DNA from: M0108 sp044228795 | GTDB taxonomy: Bacteria > Pseudomonadota > Gammaproteobacteria > Chromatiales > Chromatiaceae | Assembly (NCBI GenBank): GCA_044228795.1 | Contig: JBGAUE010000005.1 | Span: 109,947 to 173,946 of the forward strand | Reading direction: 5' to 3' | Length of the DNA stretch: 64,000 nucleotides | Shown: one piece after another, positions 17,463-26,727 of the stretch | Numbering within the stretch: the stretch's first letter is position 1 | Layout of the letters: each line of letters starts with the position of its first letter | Made by a program: the position numbers and the translations under genes | The notes under the pieces: model-generated | The model's input: only the letters and a program-made list of their open reading frames with translations | Databases searched by the model: none | What the model was told of the DNA's origin: nothing

Positions 17463-19160
17463 GTGCGTCTCTCGCAAAGATTTTTTAGAGATTTTGTTCG
17501 TTTTGCGGGACGATTTTGGTTTTCAGAAAATAAAAAAGGGATACGAATTTCAACGGCGATTCTAATAGGTTTAACCATTTTACAGATTGTTATGGCAGTC
17601 CTGGTAAATAAATGGAATGCGGCATTGTACGACGCGATAGAACAGCATTCAATGTCGGGCTTATCCAAGCAGATAATGTTACTTTTGGTGATTATGCTTG
17701 CCAGTATTGTAATCACGGTAATGCATTTAACCGTCAAGCGTAGATTGATGATTGATTGGCGATCTTGGTTGACTGAAAAAGTCACAGATCGATGGATGGA
17801 TAATGGTCGGCATTATTTGGTATCACATATGCCGGGTGAGCATGATAATCCGGATGAACGGATTGCTGAAGATTGCCGTATTGCCACTGAATCAGCGATT
17901 TCTTTGGGCCATTCGCTATTTTATTCGTGTTTATCACTGGTTAGTTTTACGCAAATTCTTTGGTCTCTGTCGGGGGTTATTACCATTGATTATATTTTCT
18001 CGTTTAATCTACATGGTCATTTAGTGTGGATTGCTATTATCTATGCGGGGTGTGCGTCTTGGTTAGGTTGGCTAGTGGGTATCCCTTTAACAAAGGCAAC
18101 CAATGCCAATCAAACTGTAGAGGCAAACTATCGTTCTGGTTTGATTGATGCCAGAGAAAACAGCCAAGCGATTGCTCTAAGTAAAGCGGAAAATTTCGAA
18201 AAAAAACGTTTTAATAAATTATTTATCAAAATTCAGGAAGTATGGTCCCAGCAAACTGGTGCGTGGCAATACATTTTGGCGTTTAGTACAGGCTATGGAT
18301 TGTTATCTATGGCTTTTCCTGTGTTAGTTTCATCACCACGTTATATTTCAGGTGTGATCACCCTAGGTGCATTGATGCAGTCCGCACAAGCCTTCCAAGA
18401 ATTGGCATCATCTTTATCCTGGCCTGTGAATAACTTAGCGAGTATTGCCTTGTGGCGTGCTTCTGTAGAACGGGTGTTGGGTTTAATTAACGCCTTGGAC
18501 AGGGTGGATGAAGAAATCACTAAGCCAGAGCATCATTGGATTTTAGTTGAGCAAAAAGATAAGCCCGAATTGGTGTTTCGTGATTTAACAATTTCTAAAT
18601 TCAATGGCCCTGTGCTTGCCAGTAATATTAACATGGAAATTCGGCAAGGCGATCATGTACTAATTAAAGGCAATACCTTCACAGGGGCAAAATTATTTCG
18701 TGCCATTGCGAAAATCCGTCCTTGGGGAACAGGAATGATTGAACTACCAAATAATAATAGCCTTTTTTTCATGCCACCACGACCACATCTTCCCGCTAAT
18801 TTTACCTTGCGTGAAGCGATTTGTTATCCAAAATCAGGATACTTTTTTTCTGATAATGAATTAAAACAAACACTAAAAAATGTCGATTTAGAACACCTTA
18901 TTGCACAACTGGACCACGTGGAAATTTGGACGCACAGTTTATCGCGTGAGGAACAGCAACGTTTAGGCATGGTGCGTTTATTATTAAACAAGCCGCAGTG
19001 GATATTCCTGCAAGAAGCCTTTGATTCCCTAAGCGCTGAAAACGAAGAAAAAATGTTTCAACTAATATTTGAATACTTGCCCGGTGCCACCTTGTTAAGC
19101 ATTACTCACTTAGTAAAAGCACCGATATTCCATGAAAAGTATTTGGAATTTCCGGTATAA
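17463..19160 (+). CDS. SbmA/BacA-YddA-type ABC transporter with degenerate ATPase domain
   Basis: 565 aa, GTG start. The permease half (about residues 20-340) has several transmembrane segments and the conserved NPDERIAEDCRIATES and ANYRSGLIDARENSQAIAL elements of the BacA/SbmA/YddA family, which moves peptides or B12-like solutes. The C-terminal ATPase half is eroded. Walker A reads GNTFTGAKL (about residue 403), without the Gly-Lys-Ser/Thr register. The signature reads LSREEQQR (about 493). Walker B reads WIFLQEAF, Gln replacing the catalytic-site Asp (about 515). The H-loop His remains. It may be driven by an ion gradient, as SbmA is, or may be non-functional. Confidence 0.83.
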   Translation: MRLSQRFFRDFVRFAGRFWFSENKKGIRISTAILIGLTILQIVMAVLVNKWNAALYDAIEQHSMSGLSKQIMLLLVIMLASIVITVMHLTVKRRLMIDWRSWLTEKVTDRWMDNGRHYLVSHMPGEHDNPDERIAEDCRIATESAISLGHSLFYSCLSLVSFTQILWSLSGVITIDYIFSFNLHGHLVWIAIIYAGCASWLGWLVGIPLTKATNANQTVEANYRSGLIDARENSQAIALSKAENFEKKRFNKLFIKIQEVWSQQTGAWQYILAFSTGYGLLSMAFPVLVSSPRYISGVITLGALMQSAQAFQELASSLSWPVNNLASIALWRASVERVLGLINALDRVDEEITKPEHHWILVEQKDKPELVFRDLTISKFNGPVLASNINMEIRQGDHVLIKGNTFTGAKLFRAIAKIRPWGTGMIELPNNNSLFFMPPRPHLPANFTLREAICYPKSGYFFSDNELKQTLKNVDLEHLIAQLDHVEIWTHSLSREEQQRLGMVRLLLNKPQWIFLQEAFDSLSAENEEKMFQLIFEYLPGATLLSITHLVKAPIFHEKYLEFPV

Positions 19161-19164
19161 TGAC

Positions 19165-20274
19165 ATGTCTCATCCTAAAAAGCTACGCGGCGTGAATTTA
19201 GGCGGTTGGTTGGTTTTGGAAAAATGGATTACCCCTAGTTTATTTGAAGGACTTGCAGCAAGGGACGAGACTACATTTTGCACAGAACTCGGCATACAAG
19301 TCGCGACAAAGCGTCTACATCAGCACTGGAATACGTTTATCACCAAAGATGACTTTCAATGGCTTGCCTCTGTTGGCATTAATGCTGTCCGTATACCCGT
19401 TGGACATTGGTTATTCGGAAAAAATTATCCCTATCATCGTGCTTATGGTGAAAGCCGCTATCCTTATGTAGAAGGCGGTTTAGCTATTGTGGATAATATC
19501 ATGCAATGGGCGCATGAATTTAAGCTTTCCGTACTGTTCGATTTACACACCGCTCCTGGATGTCAAAACGGCTTTGATAATGGCGGCATCATGGATGTAT
19601 GCGAATGGCATACCCAGCCTGAATACATAGATCACGCTTTAAACGTCATAGATTGGTTAGCCGAGCGTTATCAGAACGCGCCAGCCCTGCATGGCATCGA
19701 AGTGTTAAACGAACCGCGTTGGGACGTTGATACAGAAATTTTAAAAAGATATTACACCGTCGCCTATCATCGCATTCGTCAATACTGTTCACCCGACAAG
19801 GTGGCCGTGGTGTTTCATGATGGCTTCCGTTCGCATCAAAATTATTTAGGATTTTTGCAGCCACCTGAATTTGCGAATGTTATTTTTGACATCCATCGCT
19901 ATCAATGTTTTACACGCGAGGACCTAGACCTGGATATTTACGGCCATATACAAAAAAGCGTGATTGAATGGAAAAACGAAGCCGACATAATCAATAACGA
20001 ATTAAGGCTACCCGTGTATTGTGGTGAATGGAGTTTAGGAATGAATATAAAAGTCGTATCCCTCTGGGCTGAAGGTCCGTTTAATCATGCTCTGGAAAAA
20101 ATGGATGAATATCAAGTTTCACTGGCTTACCGGGGTTATGCCGCCGCGCAGATGCTCACTTTTGAAAAATACATGGGGTGGTTTTTCTGGAATTACAAAA
20201 CCGAAACCACGCCTGCTTGGTGTTTTAAAGATTGCGTAGAACGTGGTTGGATTCCATCTGGTGTTGGTGCATAA
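19165..20274 (+). CDS. Glycoside hydrolase family 5 (exo-beta-1,3-glucanase-like)
   Basis: About 369 aa from MSHPKKLRGVNLGGWLVLEKW, closely resembling the N-terminus of fungal-type exo-1,3-beta-glucanases. The acid/base Glu is in EVLNEPRW (about residue 181) and the nucleophile Glu in CGEWSLG (about 289). No signal peptide is evident, so an intracellular role is likely. The ATG at 19165 is 5 bp after the transporter stop, supporting an operon with the two genes upstream. Same low-GC composition. Confidence 0.85.
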   Translation: MSHPKKLRGVNLGGWLVLEKWITPSLFEGLAARDETTFCTELGIQVATKRLHQHWNTFITKDDFQWLASVGINAVRIPVGHWLFGKNYPYHRAYGESRYPYVEGGLAIVDNIMQWAHEFKLSVLFDLHTAPGCQNGFDNGGIMDVCEWHTQPEYIDHALNVIDWLAERYQNAPALHGIEVLNEPRWDVDTEILKRYYTVAYHRIRQYCSPDKVAVVFHDGFRSHQNYLGFLQPPEFANVIFDIHRYQCFTREDLDLDIYGHIQKSVIEWKNEADIINNELRLPVYCGEWSLGMNIKVVSLWAEGPFNHALEKMDEYQVSLAYRGYAAAQMLTFEKYMGWFFWNYKTETTPAWCFKDCVERGWIPSGVGA

Positions 20275-20329
20275 ATAGTACGATGGATATTTTCCCCATT
20301 AAATTTAAATAGGAATCACTTGGTCCGCA

Positions 20330-21004
20330 TCACAGTAATCCCCTCTCGGCGAAAGAAATGCCTTGGCCGTCGCCGACGATAAGGTGATCGAGGACGCGGA
20401 TCTCCATCAGGGCCAGGGCGTCTTTAAGGCGCTGGGTGATGCGCAGGTCGGCCTGGCTGGGTTCGGTGACGCCGGAGGGATGGTTGTGGGCGAAGATGAC
20501 GGCGGCGGCGCCGAGTTCGAGGGCGCGGCGTACCACCTCGCGGGGGTGGACGCTGGCGCCGTCAATAGTGCCATTGAATAGTTCCTCGTATCTCAGGACC
20601 TGGTGGCGGTTGTCGAGGAAGAGGCAGGCGAAGACTTCGTGGGGATAGTGATAGAGCTTGCTTTTGATGAAGGCGCGCGTGGCCTCCGGGCTGGTCAGTG
20701 GGTCGGCTCGGTTCATCTCGGCGGCCAGATAACGGCGGCTCATCTCCAATACCGCCTGGAGCTGAACATATTTGGCCGGGCCGAGTCCCTTGCTTTTACA
20801 AAGGCGTTTCTGATCGGCGGAGAAGAGGCCCCGCAAGCCGTCGAGGTCTGTCAGCAGGTCTCGGGCCAGGTCGATGGCGCTCTTTCCGGGGATCCCGGTG
20901 CGCAGGAAGATCGCCAGGAGTTCCGCGTCAGTCAGGGCCCCCGCGCCACGAGCCAGGAGTTTTTCTCGTGGGCGCTCGTCCTTCGGCAATTCCAGAATTT
21001 TCAT
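20330..21004 (-). CDS. radC: RadC family JAB-domain protein
   Basis: 224 aa. An N-terminal helix-hairpin-helix-like region (DAELLAIFLRTGIPGKSA) is followed by the metalloprotease-like JAB domain with HNHPSGVTEPSQAD (His-His...Asp metal ligands). Historically linked to DNA repair, but the biochemical role is unsettled. Its position beside coaBC and dut matches the conserved gammaproteobacterial arrangement. Confidence 0.93.
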   Translation of the reverse strand: MKILELPKDERPREKLLARGAGALTDAELLAIFLRTGIPGKSAIDLARDLLTDLDGLRGLFSADQKRLCKSKGLGPAKYVQLQAVLEMSRRYLAAEMNRADPLTSPEATRAFIKSKLYHYPHEVFACLFLDNRHQVLRYEELFNGTIDGASVHPREVVRRALELGAAAVIFAHNHPSGVTEPSQADLRITQRLKDALALMEIRVLDHLIVGDGQGISFAERGLL

Positions 21005-21162
21005 GCTTATCTTCCCCTTGTATCTTTTTCGGGAATCTACGCGTACCAGTATGCGGCTGCAAGAAATGCTGGAGATCGGTCTGGAGCCGGCTTAGGGAAA
21101 AATGGCGGGAATGCAGTACAATTTCGCCTCATTCCATTTCTGCCAGGTATTTCCAGGCTCGC

Positions 21163-22383
21163 GTGAATCCACTGGCTTTCAGGCATGTGCTGCTCGGGAT
21201 TAGCGGTGGCATCGCGGCCTACAAGGCGGCGGAGCTGACGCGGCGCCTGCGCGCCGAGGGCGCCGAGGTGCGGGTGGTCATGACCCGGGGCGCCCAGGCC
21301 TTCGTCGGCCCCCTGACATTTCAGGCCCTTTCTGGCAATCCCGTCCGTCTGGACATCCTGGACCCGACCGCCGAGGCGGGTATGGATCATATCGAACTGG
21401 CGCGCTGGGCCGATCTGGTCCTGGTGGCCCCGGCCACTGCTGATCTTATGGCGCGGCTAGCGGCGGGTATGGCGGATGATCTGCTTACCACCCTGGCCCT
21501 GGCCACCCAGGCGCCGCTGGTCTTGGCCCCAGCCATGAATCAGCAGATGTGGCAGCATCCCGCTACCCAGGCCAATGCCCGACTTTTATCCGAACGCGGG
21601 GTCCGGCTCCTGGGACCCGCTGCGGGTGCCCAGGCCTGCGGCGAGGTGGGTCCAGGACGCATGCTGGAGCCTGGGGATATTGTCGCGGCGCTGATGGGTC
21701 CGCGGCAGGCCAGCTCCCTCACGGGTCGACGCGTCCTGGTTACTGCCGGGCCGACGCGGGAGGCCCTGGACCCGGTGCGTTATGTCGGCAACCGCAGCTC
21801 CGGGCGCATGGGCTATGCCTTGGCCCAGGTCCTGGCGGACCGAGGCGCCCAAGTGGTACTGGTTAGCGGTCCTACCGCAATGGCGATCCCCGCCGGTCTG
21901 GAGCGGGTCCAGGTGGAATCAGCCCTGGAGATGTATGCAGCGGTGATGGAGCGTATCGCGGATCAGGACATCTTCGTCGCGGCGGCGGCGGTGGCGGACT
22001 ACCGGGTGGCGGACCCGGCTCCGCAGAAAATCAAGAAGGGTGAGCAGGAACTGACCCTGCGCCTGGTGCGCAATCCGGATATCCTCGCCGAGGTCGCGGC
22101 CCGGCGGGATCCCCCCTTCACGGTGGGATTCGCCGCCGAGACCGAGCGGGTGGCGGAGCAGGCCCTGGCCAAGCTTCAGGCCAAGGGTCTCGATATGATC
22201 GCCGCCAACCGGGTGGGCGGGGCCACGGGTGGCTTTGAGCGCGAGGATAATGCCCTCACGATCATATGGCGGGATGGGCGCCTGGAACCTTTGCCCTTGA
22301 TGCCTAAGCCCCGCCTGGCGGAGGCGCTGACAGATCTGATCGCGGAGACCTATGCAGCACAACTTGCAGATCAAGGTGCTTGA
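21163..22383 (+). CDS. coaBC: Bifunctional phosphopantothenoylcysteine decarboxylase / phosphopantothenate-cysteine ligase
   Basis: 406 aa from a GTG (VNPLAFRHVLLGISGGIAAY). The CoaC half binds FMN (GISGGIAAYKAAEL, APAMNQQMW, with Cys in QACGEVGPGR). The CoaB half starts at GRRVLVTAGPTREALDPVR and includes NRSSGRMGYALA and KIKKGE. Converts 4'-phosphopantothenate to 4'-phosphopantetheine for coenzyme A. It overlaps dut by 32 nt, so the two are coupled. The open frame continues upstream antisense to radC, but that part is not homologous to the family. Confidence 0.95.
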   Translation: MNPLAFRHVLLGISGGIAAYKAAELTRRLRAEGAEVRVVMTRGAQAFVGPLTFQALSGNPVRLDILDPTAEAGMDHIELARWADLVLVAPATADLMARLAAGMADDLLTTLALATQAPLVLAPAMNQQMWQHPATQANARLLSERGVRLLGPAAGAQACGEVGPGRMLEPGDIVAALMGPRQASSLTGRRVLVTAGPTREALDPVRYVGNRSSGRMGYALAQVLADRGAQVVLVSGPTAMAIPAGLERVQVESALEMYAAVMERIADQDIFVAAAAVADYRVADPAPQKIKKGEQELTLRLVRNPDILAEVAARRDPPFTVGFAAETERVAEQALAKLQAKGLDMIAANRVGGATGGFEREDNALTIIWRDGRLEPLPLMPKPRLAEALTDLIAETYAAQLADQGA

Positions 22384-22810
22384 CCCCCGTCTGGGTTGGG
22401 ATTTTCCACTGCCAGAATATGCCACCCCGGGTTCCGCGGGCTTGGACCTGCGCGCCATGCTGGATCAACCCCTGAATCTGGAGCCAGGGGCCACCGAGTT
22501 GCTGCCCACTGGGCTGGCCATTCACATTGGCGAGCCTGGGATTGCGGCCATGATCCTGCCGCGTTCCGGGCTGGGTCATAAGCATGGCATTGTCTTAGGC
22601 AATTTGGTGGGGCTCATCGACTCGGACTATCAGGGCGAGTTGTTGGTGTCCTGTTGGAACCGTGGCCAGCAAACCTTTCAAATCGCGGTGGGCGAGCGCA
22701 TCGCGCAACTGGTACTGGTGCCCGTGCTGCGGGCGCACTTTGAACGGGTGGATTCCTTTACCGCCAGCGATCGCGGTACCGGCGGTTTTGGACACACGGG
22801 AAGCGATTGA
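22352..22810 (+). CDS. dut: dUTP diphosphatase
   Basis: 152 aa trimeric dUTPase with all five motifs: PGSAGLDLRA, PRSGLGHKHG, GLIDSDYQGEL, GERIAQLVLVP and the C-terminal DRGTGGFGHTG that closes over the active site. Converts dUTP to dUMP and pyrophosphate. Start overlaps coaBC. Confidence 0.96.
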   Translation: MQHNLQIKVLDPRLGWDFPLPEYATPGSAGLDLRAMLDQPLNLEPGATELLPTGLAIHIGEPGIAAMILPRSGLGHKHGIVLGNLVGLIDSDYQGELLVSCWNRGQQTFQIAVGERIAQLVLVPVLRAHFERVDSFTASDRGTGGFGHTGSD

Positions 22811-22832
22811 TTTCAATGGGGGATAAGGGGTC

Positions 22833-23996
22833 ATGAGTCAGGGTCGGGTGCTCAAGGGTAATGGCGCAACCGTCGGGACGGGAGAGGATAGTGCTCCGGG
22901 TCTGCATCACTTCTGGCTATCCTGTCTCTTTACCCTGGCGCCCCTGGTCCTGGTTGCCTACTTGATCGGACTCTATGTCTGGATCGATCGGGAAAATGGC
23001 TTTGCCGCCATGCAGGCTCGTAACTATAGCGAACTGGTGGCTCAGGAGCTGGGCAAGCACGCCGCACGCGTCCAGGATCAACTGCGCGCCTGGGCCCGGG
23101 ACCCCGCCCTGCGCCAGGTTCTCCGTCAGGGGGATGCTCAGGCCCTGGCGGCCGAGGAACAAAGGCTGGCGGGACGTATCCCCCTGGCCATGCGGGTCCG
23201 GCTGGTGCCCACGGAACGTCGCGGGGAGGGTGAAGCCGATGTTCATGATCTCAGCCTGGCGGGCTTGGATTTAGTGCATCGTGCCCAAACAGAGCGCGCT
23301 ACGACGCCGGTCGAGGCCCATCTGGTCGGTCAGGATGGAATGCATCTGGCCATCGCCGCGCCCGTGCTGGACGAAAACAAGGAGGGAGTACTGGGGGTGA
23401 TCCATGTGGCCCTGCCTATGGCCTTGCTGCCATTCCTTCAGAACGAAGGCCCCCAATGGGGCCAGCTTCAGTTTCAGCAGGAGGTCGAGATTGAGGTGGC
23501 CACCCTGGACCTGCAGTCCCACAGCTCGGCCCCCAACGAGGCCCCCAGCTTCTGGGTTAATGTCCCTGGCACCAGCCTGAGGGTTGCGGCCTGGATGAGG
23601 CCGACATCCCTTCTGGACCCTAAATCCCTCTTGATCACCTTTGGCGGCTTCCTGTTGACCATGAGTTTGATCGCCTTCATGCTGCGATTGCTCCTGAATC
23701 GCCTGGAGCGGTCCCTGGACGCGGATTTTGCCGGCCTGCGGGCTATGATCGAGGACGCCGCCAACACCTGGCCGATCCGCAAGTTCCAATGCCGACTGGC
23801 GGAGACCCAGCCCTTGGTCGAGGCTATCCGCCCCTTGCTCATCGGCCTGGCGGCGGTCCGTCGGCGAGCCCAGGCGGAGCAGTCCTCCGCTGCGAACCCT
23901 CCCGCCGCATCGCTGGCGGGGTTTGACCCGACGGATCTGGAACTGGGCGAAGTCCCGCCGCTGTCAGCCGAGGCCCCCGCGCCGCCGATCTCCTGA
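22833..23996 (+). CDS. Membrane protein with periplasmic sensor-like domain (AlgC N-terminal-like, mutase domain absent)
   Basis: 387 aa. Transmembrane helix 1 spans about residues 30-50 (FTLAPLVLVAYLIGLYVWI), a periplasmic region about 52-265, and helix 2 about 268-290 (SLLITFGGFLLTMSLIAFML). A cytoplasmic tail rich in Ala/Pro/Glu follows. The sequence AAGGGG lies just before the ATG. It occupies the dut-argB position where Pseudomonas has algC (phosphomannomutase/phosphoglucomutase). It resembles the membrane-bound N-terminal extension present on some long AlgC proteins, but ends without any TASHNP-type mutase motif. Function unknown; presumably sensory or regulatory. Confidence 0.7.
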   Translation: MSQGRVLKGNGATVGTGEDSAPGLHHFWLSCLFTLAPLVLVAYLIGLYVWIDRENGFAAMQARNYSELVAQELGKHAARVQDQLRAWARDPALRQVLRQGDAQALAAEEQRLAGRIPLAMRVRLVPTERRGEGEADVHDLSLAGLDLVHRAQTERATTPVEAHLVGQDGMHLAIAAPVLDENKEGVLGVIHVALPMALLPFLQNEGPQWGQLQFQQEVEIEVATLDLQSHSSAPNEAPSFWVNVPGTSLRVAAWMRPTSLLDPKSLLITFGGFLLTMSLIAFMLRLLLNRLERSLDADFAGLRAMIEDAANTWPIRKFQCRLAETQPLVEAIRPLLIGLAAVRRRAQAEQSSAANPPAASLAGFDPTDLELGEVPPLSAEAPAPPIS

Positions 23997-24049
23997 TCGT
24001 TTCCCCACTCTTGGTACCTTACCCTTACCCCCAATGTCCAGGAATTCCC

Positions 24050-24946
24050 ATGACTCTAGTCCTTGAGCGCGCCCGCAATATCGCCCATGTCCTGGTGGAG
24101 GCCCTGCCCTATATCCAGCGCTTTCAGGGCAAGACCATGGTCATCAAATATGGCGGCAACGCCATGGTCGACCCGAGCCTCAAGGAGGGTTTCGCGCGGG
24201 ACGTGGTCCTCATGAAGCTGGTGGGAATCAATCCCGTTATTGTCCACGGTGGCGGACCCCAAATCGGCGATTTGCTCAAGCGGCTGGGTATCACCAGCGA
24301 GTTCGTGCAAGGCATGCGGGTGACCAATGCCGAGACCATGGATATCGTGGAGATGGTGCTCGGTGGTCAGGTGAACAAGGAAATCGTCAACTTCATCAAT
24401 CGCCACGGTGGGCGCGCAGTGGGCCTGACCGGCAAGGATGGCGACCTGATCCGGGCGCGCAAACTGATACTGCGCAGGGACGCCCCTGAACTCAAGGAGC
24501 CGGAAATCATCGATATCGGCCATGTCGGCGAGGTTGAGAGCATCGATGTCCGGGTGGTCGATATGCTCGTCAAGGGCGACTTCATCCCGGTCATAGCCCC
24601 CATTGGCGTGGGCAAGGATGGCCGCTCCTACAATATCAATGCCGACCTGGTGGCCGGCAAGGTGGCGGAGTTTCTGAAGGCCGAGAAATTGATGCTGCTG
24701 ACCAATACCCCGGGCCTGCTGGATGCCGCTGGCCAACTGGTGACGGACCTGGAGGTGAGCCGCCTCGACGAGATGGTGAGGACGGGCGTCATCCATGGGG
24801 GCATGTTACCCAAGATACAGTGCGCGGTGGATGCGGTGCAGGCCGGGGTGCGCACGGCCCATATCATCGATGGCCGGGTCGAACATGCCTTGCTGTTGGA
24901 TCTCTTTACCAATGAGGGCGTGGGGACCCTTATCCGGCGCCGCTAA
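24050..24946 (+). CDS. argB: Acetylglutamate kinase
   Basis: 298 aa from MTLVLERARNIAHVLVEAL, start supported by AGGA upstream. Phosphorylates N-acetylglutamate, the second step of arginine synthesis. Motifs: VIKYGGNAM (ATP phosphate), IVHGGGPQIGDLL (substrate) and KDGRSYNINADLVAGKVAE. The N-terminal extension before the first strand is typical of arginine-inhibited hexameric enzymes. argH is also in this window. Confidence 0.95.
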   Translation: MTLVLERARNIAHVLVEALPYIQRFQGKTMVIKYGGNAMVDPSLKEGFARDVVLMKLVGINPVIVHGGGPQIGDLLKRLGITSEFVQGMRVTNAETMDIVEMVLGGQVNKEIVNFINRHGGRAVGLTGKDGDLIRARKLILRRDAPELKEPEIIDIGHVGEVESIDVRVVDMLVKGDFIPVIAPIGVGKDGRSYNINADLVAGKVAEFLKAEKLMLLTNTPGLLDAAGQLVTDLEVSRLDEMVRTGVIHGGMLPKIQCAVDAVQAGVRTAHIIDGRVEHALLLDLFTNEGVGTLIRRR

Positions 24947-24959
24947 TAAGAAAGCTATC

Positions 24960-25961
24960 TTATTGGTTCAATGCCTTATCGAATCCTTGGATTGTTTTCA
25001 GCAGGTCCGGCTGTAAGCAGGTCGCGGAATCCAGGGTGGCGGCCTGGCAGCGAAGTTCCAGGAACAGGGTCCCGGTGGGTCCCTTGTCGTCGGGCACCCT
25101 GGCCAGCACAAGATCGGCCTCGCGTTCCTGGGGCGGCGGGGCACCAATGGCGTTGGTAGCGGCCAGGCGCGGGGCGGCGATGAAAAGGTCTTCCGAATCG
25201 CCGACCTGGATTTCCAGTTCCCGCTGGCTGCCCAGATAATCGAGAGCCTTATTCCAGAGGTGGTCGCATTTGGCTTTGTTGCTACAGGCAACGGCGCTGT
25301 AGTGATCGACGTGGCGCTTGTTTGAACCCAGTGCCGCGGAGCGGCCAGAGACGCTGAATTGGCGGTAGTGGGTCAGATCCCGGTTCAGACGGGCTTGGAG
25401 GCCGGCCTTTTGTTCCTCACGGGTGGTGATGCTGGCTTGGGCGCGCTGGATCGACCGCTCGGTCCTGCGGGAGCTGATCGTGAATTCCTCGGGAACAGGC
25501 TTGCCGGTGCGCTCGATATTGCCGGCATAGGTGCGCAGACCCGCGAGCCAGGCCTCCTGACGGCGGATGTTGTTCTTGGTGACCTTGATCATGGTCTCAA
25601 TGGCGGCAAGCTGATTTTCAATGGACTGAATCAACTCACCTTCCGACGGGAAGGTATGAAGGAGACCATGGTCCTCCAGCCTATGCCGGTCAATGATCCC
25701 TTCCTGCCCGGCGCGCAGACGTTCCAGCCTTTCATCGGTTTTGATCTGTTCAGGTGTTCGGGCCGGAGGTACGGTGAGGATAGTGATGCCATCCTTGCGG
25801 AGTTCCGTATGGCCCTGACGGACCGAGGCAGGGGGAATCACGTCCGAGTAGTGAACATACCCCTGTTCGTCGATCCAGCGATAGAGGGCCGCCTGGACGG
25901 GCAGGATGAGGCCACCGGCAAGTAACAGGATCAGGGTGCGAAGGATGCGGGCTGGGATCAT
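24960..25961 (-). CDS. DUF4124 domain-containing secreted protein
   Basis: 333 aa. Signal peptide about residues 1-25 (TLILLLAGGLILPVQA), then the DUF4124 core ALYRWIDEQGYVHYSDVIPP, common in Chromatiales. A long charged helical stretch (about residues 100-200), probably coiled coil, and a C-terminal domain with paired Cys follow. Periplasmic; function unknown. Convergent with argB. Confidence 0.85.
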   Translation of the reverse strand: MIPARILRTLILLLAGGLILPVQAALYRWIDEQGYVHYSDVIPPASVRQGHTELRKDGITILTVPPARTPEQIKTDERLERLRAGQEGIIDRHRLEDHGLLHTFPSEGELIQSIENQLAAIETMIKVTKNNIRRQEAWLAGLRTYAGNIERTGKPVPEEFTISSRRTERSIQRAQASITTREEQKAGLQARLNRDLTHYRQFSVSGRSAALGSNKRHVDHYSAVACSNKAKCDHLWNKALDYLGSQRELEIQVGDSEDLFIAAPRLAATNAIGAPPPQEREADLVLARVPDDKGPTGTLFLELRCQAATLDSATCLQPDLLKTIQGFDKALNQ

Positions 25962-25980
25962 GTTGGCCAGTCTCCGGCCC

Positions 25981-26634
25981 CTAGACGCCGTAGCGGGATC
26001 GGTAGTCGCGCACGGCCATCAAGGTGGCGGGTCCAATGGCAGCCCCCGTCGGTGATTCCTCCAGAAAGGCGACCAGATCTGCCAAGGTGGCAATGCTGAC
26101 AACGGGGATGCCGAAGTGGTCGCGCACCTCCTGAACGGCAGAGCTTTCGTTCTGGCCCCGTTCCTGGCGGTCCAGGGCGATGAGGACACCGGCGGGTCGG
26201 GCGCCTTGCGCCTGGATGATGTCGATGGACTCGCGTACCGAGGTCCCGGCGGTGATGACGTCGTCGATGATGAGCACCTGACCCCGCAAGGGGTGACCGA
26301 CGATGAGACCACCCTCACCGTGGTCCTTGGATTCCTTGCGATTGAAGGCGTAGGGCAGGTCGCGGCCATGCTGGGTCGCCAGGGCGATGGCGGTAGCGGC
26401 CGCCAGGGGTATGCCCTTATAGGCCGGGCCATAGAGGACATCGCAAGGGAGGCCCGAGGCCTGGAGGGCTGCGGCGTAGAAGGCCCCCAGGCTGGCCAGG
26501 GCCGAGCCCGTGTTGAACAGACCGGCGTTGAAAAAGTAAGGGCTTTGGCGTCCGGACTTGAGGGTAAAGTCACCAAATTTGAGCACACCCAACTCGAGGG
26601 CGAAGCGAAGGAAATCGCGCTGGTAATCCTGCAT
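25981..26634 (-). CDS. pyrE: Orotate phosphoribosyltransferase
   Basis: 217 aa. PRPP-binding motif VLIIDDVITAGTS, plus FTLKSGRQSPYFFNAG near the N-terminus and YGPAYKGIPLA. Converts orotate and PRPP to orotidine 5'-monophosphate in pyrimidine synthesis. Divergent from the TauE/SafE-like gene. Confidence 0.95.
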   Translation of the reverse strand: MQDYQRDFLRFALELGVLKFGDFTLKSGRQSPYFFNAGLFNTGSALASLGAFYAAALQASGLPCDVLYGPAYKGIPLAAATAIALATQHGRDLPYAFNRKESKDHGEGGLIVGHPLRGQVLIIDDVITAGTSVRESIDIIQAQGARPAGVLIALDRQERGQNESSAVQEVRDHFGIPVVSIATLADLVAFLEESPTGAAIGPATLMAVRDYRSRYGV

Positions 26635-26727
26635 CTCTCTTCTTCCGGACGTTGAGACTTACCGGGCTATGATACACATTTGCCCGGGTCGGTTGCGATG
26701 GGGTGCGGAAGAGGGAGGATGAGGTTC

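Noticed and set aside
20698..21162. Upstream in-frame extension of coaBC
   Set aside because: Antisense to radC and unlike any CoaBC N-terminus; the GTG at 21163 gives the correct family start.
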